NCBI RefSeq assembly: GCF_034931045.1 | Contig: NZ_JAYGHH010000025.1 | Span: 1-64,000, forward strand | Origin: Nodularia sp034931045 | Lineage (GTDB): Bacteria > Cyanobacteriota > Cyanobacteriia > Cyanobacteriales > Nostocaceae | Reading direction: 5' to 3' | Length of the DNA: 64,000 nucleotides | In this document: positions 9,028 through 17,358 of the stretch, piece after piece | Position numbering within the stretch: the first letter of the stretch is position 1 | Layout: the number at the start of each line of letters is the position of its first letter | Notes under the pieces: model-generated | Databases searched by the model: none | Seen by the model: only the letters and a program-made list of their open reading frames with translations | What the model was told of the DNA's origin: nothing | Made by a program: the position numbers and the translations under genes

Positions 9028-9506
9028 CCACTATCCTCACCGTGGGAATAAGGCTCTAAACACCAGCTACCAGAAAAGCCTTTGAAATCTCCTTCCACCA
9101 TTGAGAAATTAATTGCTTTAGGGAAGCATTCTTCTAAGTCCAAAACTACACGCGCACAAAAGTTAAACTTGAGTAAGCGCTGAGAGCCAATTTGTTCTAG
9201 TCGAATACCACCCAGAGGATGTTCTAATATAGAGCTTTTAGCCAGATTAGGAATGAATTCTGGTAAGGCCTCATAATCTGTAAGGACTTTCCAGATGCGT
9301 TCAACAGGTTGAGGAATGCGGATTTTCGCCGTAATTTGGCGCTGTCTTTCGGCTATTTTTTCAACTTGAACAGTCACATTTGGTGAGCCAACTGTATCAA
9401 CAGTCAAGGTGTTTTCTAGCTGTATTTGATCACTAGCCGTGCTGGGATCAAGATGTTCTGCGATGTGGGATTGTTTAGTCACTTTCGGAATATGGTTTGC
9501 TTTCAT
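9028..9506 (-). CDS. SRPBCC (START/Bet v1-like) family protein, 3' end lost in gap
   Basis: About 159 residues are visible before the sequence runs into N. From residue 55 on it matches polyketide-cyclase/coenzyme Q-binding SRPBCC domains: TAKIRIPQPVERIWKVLTDY, then LPEFIPNLAKS, then the ridge of strands ending FSGSWCLEP. Such proteins bind hydrophobic ligands. The first about 50 residues are hydrophilic and variable. The start overlaps the end of the histidine kinase gene by 32 bases on the same strand, so the two are probably co-translated. This hints that the ligand-binding protein works with the kinase. Typical family size suggests that 40-60 more residues lie in the gap. Confidence 0.75.
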
Positions 9507-11508
9507 CGGAAAATTGGGGCAAAGTCAGGGTGAAACAAACTTCACTCAGGGAAGAATCTGAGATTTGCATACTCTCAACAGCGATCGCCCCATTCAAGTG
9601 CTGTACTAAAGATTTGACTAGGGCAAGTCCCAGTCCAGTACCAGGATGCCAACGTCCTTTACCACGACGGAATTTGTCGAAAATATAGGTCGCTTCCTCT
9701 TCAGAAATGGCACGCCCTGTATTCGTCACTTTAATAATAACTTGATTGTTTTCGGCTTCAACTTGATGAAATGCTTGCAAACGAACAACAGTATCATGCT
9801 CAGAATAGTTATAAGCATTATTTAACAACTCTTGCAGGATACGGTCAAAACTTTCTAGTTCGGTTTGGAGTGTTAAGGGTTTAGGGGGTAAATCTACGGT
9901 AATACTTAAACCTTTATCTCCTATCCTGCGCTCGAAAGCTGTACCTAATTCCTGAATTTTGCTATTTAAATTAATAGTCTCAAATTGCAAGGGTTCTTGA
10001 TCAGATTCCAGTTTCTGCAAGGTGAGCAAGTCATTGATTAAGTTAATTTCTTTGGTACATTCTTGTTCTAAAATGTCTAAATATTTAGCTTGACGCTCTG
10101 GTGCTATTCCCGGCAGACGTAAATTCTTAATTGACATCAGCATATTTGTCAGGGGATAACGCAAGCGATCGCTCATGTTGCTCAAAAATTCATCTTTGAG
10201 TTCATTAATTTCTCGCAGTTGTCCCACATATTGCCGTGTTTTCTCGTGCAGTTTGGCTTGGAGTTCCAGACTGCTTTTTAATTTCGCCGTCCGTTCATCG
10301 ACTACTGTCTGTACTTGCCTTAATGTTTGTGACTGAATTATGGCATTACTCACTTGGGCGCAGACCATTTCTACCAGATTTAATTCTGCCGATTGCCAAT
10401 GGCGTGGTGCTGCCTGTTGTAAAACGAGGAATCCTAGAACTTTCCCTTGATTTTCTAAGGACATTAACAGCACTGTCGGTAAAGTCTCAATTTTAAATAA
10501 TGGGGCTACTGTGCTAGTTTCTGGTATGTCTAGATAATCACTGATGATCACTGGGTTGCCAAAGTCTGTAAACACCCGTTGACACAAACTACAATCGGCA
10601 AGGCAAAACGTCTGAGCCAAAGTATCCGGCTTAACTGTCTGGGAATTTGGTCTTTCCCGGTTCCATTCACCGATCACGGTAGCTTTGGCCTTGGGAATTT
10701 GTTTTTTAGGTTTAGTTCTGAATAATGGATCTGTGTATTTGAGTAAGATCAACAAACCCCGATCTGCTTGTAGTGATTCGGCAGTTGAGGCGATCGCTAA
10801 TTGGAGCATTTGATTCAACTCCAAGTTACTCCTGCTTAGTACAGTTAATTGCTTAATTAAGCTTTGATGATGGTTAGTTTTTTGGAGATATTGACATTGA
10901 CTGGCAATCAACTGGGCTTGTATAACTTGAGAAAAGGCGATCGCGCAGGACGATTCTATATCTTTGAGCAGTTGTTTTTCTGACTCGTGCCAATTGTAAT
11001 TCTCAAATTTTATCAAACAAATTACCCCGTTATTTTTGCCTCCCAACCGCGTAGGCAGTGCCAAAACAGCTTTAATCGGTAATGGCAGGTATTGACATCC
11101 AACGACCAAACTGTTTTGAATCGTAGAAATATTCTCTATGGTTAATGGTTCAGCAGCACATTGTACTACTGGTAAGTCCATCATTAACTGTTCCATAGAG
11201 AACATCTCGCTGGGGTGCGGCATTCGCAGATACTCATCAGAACACCAATTAGCCGCAGTCGCATGATCTGAGACTTCATGAGTCACTGTAACCAAGCAGC
11301 AACAGTCTACATTGAAAGTAATTCCTAGCAATTTAGCAATCTCTTGCAGCATTAATGCCGTTACCGAACTGTTGGCAATAATGTGGTTGATTCTTTGTGC
11401 CAGATAATGGACTAGTTCTTCCTGATGCTGCATCAGCTTCACTGGGTATGATTGTGTCCGTTCTAGGTTGTCCGGGTATTGTAATGGCAATGATAAATAA
11501 TTGTTCAT
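9475..11508 (-). CDS. GAF-domain sensor histidine kinase with altered H-box
   Basis: About 677 residues: two GAF-like sensor regions (about 30-200 and 220-395), a coiled linker, a HisKA-like helix pair (about 430-500) and a HATPase domain (about 540-665). The ATPase has its N box (ELLNNAYNY) and G box (GTGLGLALV). At the H-box the usual SHELR is SDRLR: the phospho-acceptor His is Asp, near residue 447. The Asp-Arg codons lie in a GCGATCGC palindrome. No membrane segment is seen, so it is cytosolic. An ATG at 11508 is preferred, with a GTG 9 bases upstream as alternative. It overlaps the downstream SRPBCC gene. No response regulator is adjacent. Confidence 0.85.
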   Translation of the reverse strand: MNNYLSLPLQYPDNLERTQSYPVKLMQHQEELVHYLAQRINHIIANSSVTALMLQEIAKLLGITFNVDCCCLVTVTHEVSDHATAANWCSDEYLRMPHPSEMFSMEQLMMDLPVVQCAAEPLTIENISTIQNSLVVGCQYLPLPIKAVLALPTRLGGKNNGVICLIKFENYNWHESEKQLLKDIESSCAIAFSQVIQAQLIASQCQYLQKTNHHQSLIKQLTVLSRSNLELNQMLQLAIASTAESLQADRGLLILLKYTDPLFRTKPKKQIPKAKATVIGEWNRERPNSQTVKPDTLAQTFCLADCSLCQRVFTDFGNPVIISDYLDIPETSTVAPLFKIETLPTVLLMSLENQGKVLGFLVLQQAAPRHWQSAELNLVEMVCAQVSNAIIQSQTLRQVQTVVDERTAKLKSSLELQAKLHEKTRQYVGQLREINELKDEFLSNMSDRLRYPLTNMLMSIKNLRLPGIAPERQAKYLDILEQECTKEINLINDLLTLQKLESDQEPLQFETINLNSKIQELGTAFERRIGDKGLSITVDLPPKPLTLQTELESFDRILQELLNNAYNYSEHDTVVRLQAFHQVEAENNQVIIKVTNTGRAISEEEATYIFDKFRRGKGRWHPGTGLGLALVKSLVQHLNGAIAVESMQISDSSLSEVCFTLTLPQFSDESKPYSESD

Positions 11509-11517
11509 TCCTGGCAC

Positions 11518-12430
11518 GCTCTTGGATAATTACCCCATTTTTTGTGTATCCAATTTCTTGGCATATCCCTTCACCGTTGATGATGTTGCTACACCCTGAC
11601 GAGTTGCAAATCTTTAAAAACAGTCTTTCACCTGTTATAGCCCTTTTCTATTTCAGATGACCAAGTTACTGATCTATTAAATTTTTGTCTATATAAGCAT
11701 AAAAATATTTAAAATATACACAATCAGGCTGCATTCAGTACTGTTTAGCTATTTGTGCAGATTTCATTAGCTAACATTAGATTAGGATATCTTGCCGTGT
11801 AACTATACATAAACCGTATTTTCTCCTGATTTTAGACAAGAAATCTATAAATTTAACTGTATTAATACTGCTTTTACTAATGAATTTATGTATTTCTTCC
11901 TAAAAATCTTTTTGGAGTTAGGTAACTTTACTATTTTTTTGACAAAAAGCCCAATATTATGATTGCAGCACGTCAGCGCCAAATGTAGTGAACCAATTTG
12001 GGAAAAGGTACTCAATAAGTCAACTAAGAGGCAGGATTCAGGGATAGGGTGGGTGCTTTGAAGTCGGTATGCAGGAAAAACCCCAACTATATTACGAAAG
12101 GTAAACAAGGCGGAAACCCTTACCAATGAACAATGACAAAGGACAAATGACGATCCCCAGCAGTTAACTTTATTTACACTAACTTACTTATGTATTAATA
12201 ATCCTCAGTAATGTATCTAGAAGAACTAATGCAACACAACTTTGCTCATTTTGAGAATAGATACCTGATCTAAATTTTAATGTAATTTAATTTAAATAAA
12301 ATTTAAGAGAGCAAATATTTTGTTGATAGAAAATTCCTCCCTAACAAGAATCAAGCTCAATTCTTAATGCAGCCCATTTGTACTCGTAAGTTATGGGCTG
12401 CATTCACGGGAATAAAAGACGAATAAAAGA
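11518..12430. other. Long intergenic region
   Basis: About 900 AT-rich bases between two minus-strand genes. A minus-strand reading frame at 11845-12126 has no recognisable domain and skewed composition, so I do not call it. The part 12110-12160 contains CAATGA/CAATGAC-type direct repeats seen in other spacers of this window. I see no tRNA, riboswitch or clear terminator. Confidence 0.4.
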
Positions 12431-12766
12431 CTAAGAGGCTAAACTTTCGAGACTTAGAGGAACCATATCGCCATTCTTCGTTAGTCCTAATAACATCGGT
12501 TGTTGCGGTGGAATTAATTGACCTGTAAGTACACAACGTTCTTCTTGTTGAGCTGTCGCAGCTATACTAGCTCGAATATCGGCTTGCGAAAATCGAGGTT
12601 TCCACTCACCTGATTTTTGTTGTACATAATTCCAGAGGATATCCCTAATTAAAGCTTGATATCCCTGATTACCAGCTATGTCTTTGAGTTTATCTTTAAG
12701 TTCCCGTTCCAAGCGGATACTGGTAACTTCCATGTCAGTGGTGGGAGTGCGAGCGATTGTATGCAT
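12431..12766 (-). CDS. Small protein with ribbon-helix-helix-like N-terminus
   Basis: 111 residues. Residues 12-50, beginning MEVTSIRLERELKDKLKDIA, have the strand-helix-helix pattern of ribbon-helix-helix DNA-binding proteins (CopG/Arc type). The rest, rich in Gln and Ala, shows no family I know; it contains RCVLTGQLIPPQQP, where a single Cys precedes a Pro-rich turn. A clear SD (AGGAG) sits about 8 bases before the ATG. It could be an autoregulator or an antitoxin-like repressor, but no toxin gene is adjacent. The downstream gene on this strand is 900 bases away. The DNA-binding role is inferred from the pattern only. Confidence 0.6.
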   Translation of the reverse strand: MHTIARTPTTDMEVTSIRLERELKDKLKDIAGNQGYQALIRDILWNYVQQKSGEWKPRFSQADIRASIAATAQQEERCVLTGQLIPPQQPMLLGLTKNGDMVPLSLESLAS

Positions 12767-13114
12767 AACTTTTGCTCCTAAAAGGTATGGACAGTATAGT
12801 AATACAAGTGTAGTATGTTTAAAGAAATCTTCAAATATGTGAAATTTGCTGTGAAATCAGTCCATACTATCTCCACCGCCTTGTGTGCTACCATCTGCCG
12901 AGCCAGTTGGGAATTAGTCGCCGTGGAAATGGAGTATTTATTTATGGGCGATGGGAACCGAAAGCGTTGGCAAGTCACAGAGGATAATTATGATTTTAGA
13001 TATATCAGTATGAGTGTTCTGAGTTTAAAACGGGAAATAAATCAAAGCAGTGGGGGCTACAGATTCAGGAATACTGTACCCAGGTAAGACCAAGAAATTT
13101 TGTGGTCAAACTTG

Positions 13115-13151
13115 AACCCCCGCCTCACCCATAGGAGAAGCGGGGGTTTTT
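13115..13151 (+). terminator. Rho-independent terminator-like hairpin
   Basis: Perfect 9-base arms AACCCCCGC (13115-13123) and GCGGGGGTT (13140-13148) enclose a 16-base loop and are followed by a short T run. A smaller hairpin, GACCA...TGGTC, lies just upstream at about 13088-13107. Orientation fits a plus-strand transcript, but no convincing plus-strand gene ends here, so it may end a small RNA. Confidence 0.7.
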
Positions 13152-13213
13152 GATCGGCAGTCAAGCTGGAATAGATGTGCAAGCAAACCTGGAATAACAG
13201 GAGAGCATCAGGA

Positions 13214-13627
13214 ATGTTGAAATTAACTTACACCGAGAGGAGCTTTTATTTAGAGTGTCTAACTCAGTCACTAGAGACATGGGTGGCAAAGCGAGCAGTT
13301 TTTGCGCTGCGTATTGGGGAAAATTTATATGTTGAACCCAGCACGGCTTCCTTTCTGCTTCCTGTTGATTTACCAGGAATTGAGATACTCAAGGCGGAAA
13401 TTAACCAATATAAAAGTGAAATTATTACCTTGTGCGCCTGTGATAGTCAGTATATGGAAGTCACTTTGAGGGGTTTTTGGCTATCAAATGGTTCTCGTGA
13501 TGCTGTGGGTTTATTTGTTACCACTATCAGCGATGCGCCAGTTTCACCGATTGAGGTATTTTTGCATCAACTTTGGCAAGAAGCACAAGCGGCTAATTCT
13601 GTGGTGAGCGAGTGGTATGATTCGTGA
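13214..13627 (+). CDS. Conserved hypothetical protein
   Basis: 137 residues from the chosen ATG, which is preceded by AGGAGAGCATCAGGA. An in-frame ATG at 13175 would add 13 residues without a good leader. The protein is soluble and mixed alpha/beta, with two Cys near each other (TLCACDSQ) and a C-terminal amphipathic helix (PIEVFLHQLWQEAQ). I do not recognise a domain. Codon use resembles the neighbours. It stands alone, with spacers on both sides. Confidence 0.6.
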   Translation: MLKLTYTERSFYLECLTQSLETWVAKRAVFALRIGENLYVEPSTASFLLPVDLPGIEILKAEINQYKSEIITLCACDSQYMEVTLRGFWLSNGSRDAVGLFVTTISDAPVSPIEVFLHQLWQEAQAANSVVSEWYDS

Positions 13628-13990
13628 ACTCGTCATGACAAAAGAGGTAGGGGAGCAGGGTGTAGAGGGAATTTGGAACTACCCCATCTAAAGGTTGATG
13701 TTGCTGTAAAGATAAATCAAATAAATTTCATTCTATAGGTCGATACAAGTGTGAACTATTGACCAGTAGAATTGTGCAAGATGAAAATTGAAATTTGCTG
13801 GAAAAATATTTGTGTAAAACACATCAATTAATCAGGTATTTACAATTTGATTATTCAAAGCAGAAAATTTTCAAAAAATAACTAAGCAATCATTAATATT
13901 TTAATGCCTACTTTTTTTGTACATAAAGGCATTGACTTATTATCGAATGTGTAAATCTGGCGTTGTTGAAACTGTTATCGAGGAGAAAAA
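13628..13990. other. Intergenic region
   Basis: About 360 AT-rich bases. The last 15 bases hold a strong SD (GAGGAGAAAAA) for the next gene. I see no other defined structure; the promoter of the small exported protein gene should lie here. Confidence 0.4.
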
Positions 13991-14350
13991 ATGAAGGTTT
14001 TTGATTTTGTGTTATCCATTCTCAGACCAGCAAGGTTCATAATTGTGGCTTCTGCTTGTACCCTACTATTTTTATCTAGCATATCACCTGTGTTTGCAAT
14101 CAGTAGCTATCAAAGTGAACCACAGGAAGGCACTACACAACTTCTAGAAATTCAACGAAAAACTGACGAAATGGCTAAATCAAATCCCTCTACATTGAAA
14201 GAGGTTCAAGAAAATTCAAATCAAGGGCTTAATGAAGTTCAGGGAAATGCTGACATTGAAAATATGAAGCGTCCTGAAAATTCCCAAAGTTCAACTTCAG
14301 TGGAAGAAAATGTGCAAAATTTCCTGGAAAAAGTGACAGGAAAAAAATAA
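13991..14350 (+). CDS. Small exported protein resembling low-temperature-induced proteins
   Basis: 119 residues with a typical signal peptide: a positively charged start, hydrophobic core IIVASACTLLFLSSISPVFA (about 17-36) and an Ala-x-Ala-like cleavage site. The mature part of about 80 residues is hydrophilic and probably disordered or helical, with the run LKEVQENSNQGLNEVQGNAD then KRPENSQ. This resembles the small cold-induced (Lti-type) proteins of Anabaena and Nostoc, as I recall them. No enzyme motif is present. It likely resides in the periplasm or thylakoid lumen. A strong SD lies 5 bases before the ATG. The gene stands alone. Confidence 0.6.
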   Translation: MKVFDFVLSILRPARFIIVASACTLLFLSSISPVFAISSYQSEPQEGTTQLLEIQRKTDEMAKSNPSTLKEVQENSNQGLNEVQGNADIENMKRPENSQSSTSVEENVQNFLEKVTGKK

Positions 14351-14440
14351 AATAAGAGGAGAGGCAACTATTACTGCCAGGCAGAATTAGAAACTCAAAA
14401 TTCAAAATTCAAAAGCCTATTTTATTAGCCTTTTATTGGC

Positions 14441-14531
14441 AGGAATTACGCAAAATCATGAAAAAACGTTCGCGTAGCGTCTCCCCAGGGGAGAAGTTAA
14501 GAGGGTTTCAGAGAGTTCTTGCGTAAGTCCT
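14441..14531. mobile_element. MITE-like element with terminal inverted repeats
   Basis: A 91-base segment bounded by 13-base inverted ends: AGGAATTACGCAA at the left and TTGCGTAAGTCCT at the right, with one mismatch. The interior contains the CGTTCGCGTAGCGTCTCC motif that recurs in Nostoc-type genomes. It has no coding capacity. No clear target-site duplication is visible. Ends of this type are found on small non-autonomous elements in heterocystous cyanobacteria. Confidence 0.6.
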
Positions 14532-14593
14532 AATTGATTTAAAATAGTTGTGTTATTTCCATTTACCTATACTAGAGATATTATTAAGATTCA

Positions 14594-14624
14594 AAACCCC
14601 GGTTTCTCAAAGTTATCGGGGTTC
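14594..14624. repeat. Hairpin in spacer
   Basis: Arms AACCCCG and CGGGGTT around a loop of about 16 bases. No T run follows, so it is a weak terminator candidate at most. It lies in the 560-base spacer before the Ser/Thr kinase gene, beside the MITE-like element. Confidence 0.4.
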
Positions 14625-14912
14625 TGGGCTGGTTCTATAAAAATTACTCAATAGGTGTGTGTAAATCAAGTTAACTGGTGAGAGTGTCAAATAATGTAGT
14701 ATAATCTATAGAATTAGGGATTTCGTGGCTCTTGTCGTTTTCCTAAAAACAGAAACATGGGTGAGCATTTACCAGAATTTACTATATTTAAGTAACTCCC
14801 CAATCCCCTACAGCAGTGTTTTCTACCATCATGACGCAAGGGCCAATCTTAGTTAAGGGAAATTTCGGGGTCAACTTAACATAATTTGTTGTGCAGTCTC
14901 GCCTGTCAGATA

Positions 14913-16943
14913 ATGATCTGCTGCTTAAATCCTGATTGCCCAAATCCCCTAAATCCTGACAAAAAGAAGTTATGCCAGGCTTGTAGCACTCCCTTGGTGC
15001 CACTGTTGCGAAATCGCTTCCGTGTTATTCGGGTGCTTTCCGACGAGGGGGGATTTGGCAGAACCTATTTATCTGAAGATACAGATAAACTAAATGAGCG
15101 TTGTGTTGTCAAGCAATTAGCGCCGAAGTTTCAAGGAACTTGGTCGCAAAAGAAAGCTGTAGAATTATTTGCCCAAGAAGCAAAGCGTCTACAAGAACTG
15201 GGAGAACATCCACAAATACCAACTTTGTTAGCTTATTTTGAGCAGGACAACTGTCTGTATTTGGTACAACAGTTTGTCAATGGGCAGAATTTGTTAAACG
15301 AGTTACAACGGCGAAAACTGTATAAACCTGGGGAAATTCAAGCAATTCTGCTGCATTTATTGCCTGTAATCAAGTTTATTCATGACCGTGGTGTGATTCA
15401 CCGCGACATCAAACCCGAAAATATTATCCGAAGACATGGTGATGGAAGATTAAGCCTAATAGATTTTGGTTCCTCGAAACAATTAACGGCGAGGGTACAG
15501 AAGAAAGTCGGTACATCCATTGGTTCTCATGGTTATTCGCCATTAGAACAAATTCGAGATGGTAAGGCTTATCCAGCTAGTGATTTGTTTGGTTTGGGGG
15601 CTACTTGCTTTCATTTACTCACGGGAATTTCCCCGTTTCAGTTGTGGATGGAATATGGCTATGGGTGGGTGACTAATTGGCGACAATATTTGCGAAGTCC
15701 GTTGAGTAATGAATTAGATTATGTTCTTGATAAATTACTCAAAAAAGATATTGAACAACGTTACCAATCAGTGGATGAAGTCATTAAAGATTTGACTCCA
15801 AAACAATCCCTATTACTACCACCAGCAGGTAAGTCTTCTAGAAAATTACCAGCAACTCAGATTTCATCTTTACCAGTTAAATATACCTTACTGAAAAATA
15901 TAGTTTTGGTAAGTGCTTTAGTTCTTTTATTTGGGATTGAAGATTCTTGGTATCAGCAATATCGCCGCCTTCATACTGTTTTATTGTCTCGGTTAAGTCA
16001 AAATAATAGTAGTTCAAGGGATTTAGTTGCTGCTGAATCGCCAAATTTGATTTTAAAGGATATTTCCTTAGCTAAAGTTCTGCCAGGTCATGAACATTTG
16101 GTTTTATCTGTGGCGATTAGTCCTGATAGCCAGATTTTGGTTAGCAGTGGAGATCGCAATATTAAAGTTTGGAATCTTGTCACAGGAAAGGAAATTGCTA
16201 TCCTCAAAAGCCATTTCCAGAGGGTAAATGTAGTAGCTATCAGCCCAGATGGCCGGACTGTGGTGAGTGGTAGTGATGATAAAACTATTAAAATCTGGGA
16301 TTTGCCAACTGGTGAGTTAATTCGCACGCTGAGGGGGCATTCCGATTCAATTCAGGCGATCGCGATTAGCCCAGATGGTAAAACTTTGGTTAGTGGTAGC
16401 GATGATCACACGATTAGATTGTGGAATTTAGCAACGGGAAGGTTAAGACGCACACTGAGAGGGCATACATCTTGGGTGCGATCGCTGGCTATCAGCCCGG
16501 ATGGTGTAACTCTTGCTAGTGGTAGTTTTGACAAGACTATTAAAATTTGGGATCTGAATAATGCTGTTTTTCTCCGCACACTTGGGGAAGATACGGAAAC
16601 GGTGACAGATGTGGCTTTTAGTGCCGATGGTTTGACTCTGGCTAGTGCCAGCCGCGATCGCACCATTAAACTGTGGAACTTAGCCACAAAACAGAAAACT
16701 CAGACACTGGCAGAAAATGCCGAAACGGTGACATCGATTGCTTTTAGTCCAGATAATACCACCTTGGTGAGTGGTGGTCGCGATCGCACGATTAAACTGT
16801 GGAATTTAGCCACAGGAAAGGAGATGCGTACACTATTGGGACACGCCGATACTGTCACTTCAGTTGCCATTAGCCCGGATGGTCAAACCCTGGTTAGTGG
16901 TAGTGAGGATAATACTATAATGATTTGGCGCGTACCTCAATAA
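14913..16943 (+). CDS. Ser/Thr protein kinase with N-terminal Cys4 ribbon and seven WD40 repeats
   Basis: About 676 residues from ATG 14913; a TTG at 14886 would add 9. Residues 1-30 hold two CxxxxC/CxxC-like pairs (CLNPDC and CQAC), probably a zinc ribbon. A Hanks-type kinase domain follows (about 38-295) with glycine loop DEGGFGRTY, VVK lysine, HRDIKPEN and DFG (IDFGSS), all intact. A hydrophobic segment near 325-345 may be a membrane anchor. Residues about 385-676 form seven WD40 repeats, enough for one closed propeller; blades end in the usual IKIWDL/IKLWNL. It should phosphorylate proteins and recruit partners through the propeller. Target unknown. It stands alone. Confidence 0.9.
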   Translation: MICCLNPDCPNPLNPDKKKLCQACSTPLVPLLRNRFRVIRVLSDEGGFGRTYLSEDTDKLNERCVVKQLAPKFQGTWSQKKAVELFAQEAKRLQELGEHPQIPTLLAYFEQDNCLYLVQQFVNGQNLLNELQRRKLYKPGEIQAILLHLLPVIKFIHDRGVIHRDIKPENIIRRHGDGRLSLIDFGSSKQLTARVQKKVGTSIGSHGYSPLEQIRDGKAYPASDLFGLGATCFHLLTGISPFQLWMEYGYGWVTNWRQYLRSPLSNELDYVLDKLLKKDIEQRYQSVDEVIKDLTPKQSLLLPPAGKSSRKLPATQISSLPVKYTLLKNIVLVSALVLLFGIEDSWYQQYRRLHTVLLSRLSQNNSSSRDLVAAESPNLILKDISLAKVLPGHEHLVLSVAISPDSQILVSSGDRNIKVWNLVTGKEIAILKSHFQRVNVVAISPDGRTVVSGSDDKTIKIWDLPTGELIRTLRGHSDSIQAIAISPDGKTLVSGSDDHTIRLWNLATGRLRRTLRGHTSWVRSLAISPDGVTLASGSFDKTIKIWDLNNAVFLRTLGEDTETVTDVAFSADGLTLASASRDRTIKLWNLATKQKTQTLAENAETVTSIAFSPDNTTLVSGGRDRTIKLWNLATGKEMRTLLGHADTVTSVAISPDGQTLVSGSEDNTIMIWRVPQ

Positions 16944-17099
16944 TGCTTGTTGCATATAGCTTGCAATTGAGTATCTCATTTACATAATATAAGTTCCAAG
17001 ACCAACACCAATGAGATAGCAAAGTCTTGAAAACAATCGGCGATGTTAGTCTCCAGTGCTTACATCAGTTTTCATGTACTTGAACCACATTTGTCGTCA

Positions 17100-17119
17100 G
17101 GGCGCAAGGCCTTGCGCCC
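17100..17119. repeat. 20-base perfect palindrome
   Basis: GGGCGCAAGGCCTTGCGCCC, a perfect self-complementary sequence in the spacer after the kinase gene. GC-rich palindromes of this kind are dispersed in Nostoc-like genomes. No T run follows, so its role as a terminator is doubtful. Confidence 0.7.
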
Positions 17120-17358
17120 CTACCACATATTCTATTTACCTGAAAATACCTGTAATTTATCCATCATTGCAAAGTCATAAATTGCAACACATCCAATAAT
17201 GTGCATTTAAGTAAGTGGGCGTAAATAAAGTTCACTGGTGGGGTCGTCATTTGTCATTGGTTATTGGTAAGGATTTTTGCCAGGTTTTATTAGTTTTAGA
17301 CAAATAGCCTTTGTGTATACCATAAAAATTCAGAAGGTATCAAACTACATAAATAATC

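Noticed and set aside
8500..9059. Long frames spanning the N run
   Set aside because: They are open only because N codons cannot be read as stops.
11845..12126. 93-codon minus-strand reading frame
   Set aside because: No recognisable domain or SD, and the sequence runs through spacer repeats; likely spurious.
12815..13087. 90-codon plus-strand reading frame before the strong terminator
   Set aside because: Composition is not protein-like, an equally long frame exists on the other strand, and no SD or domain is seen. A small RNA is considered instead.
16088..16687. Minus-strand frames inside the WD40 region
   Set aside because: Shadows of the repetitive plus-strand propeller coding sequence.
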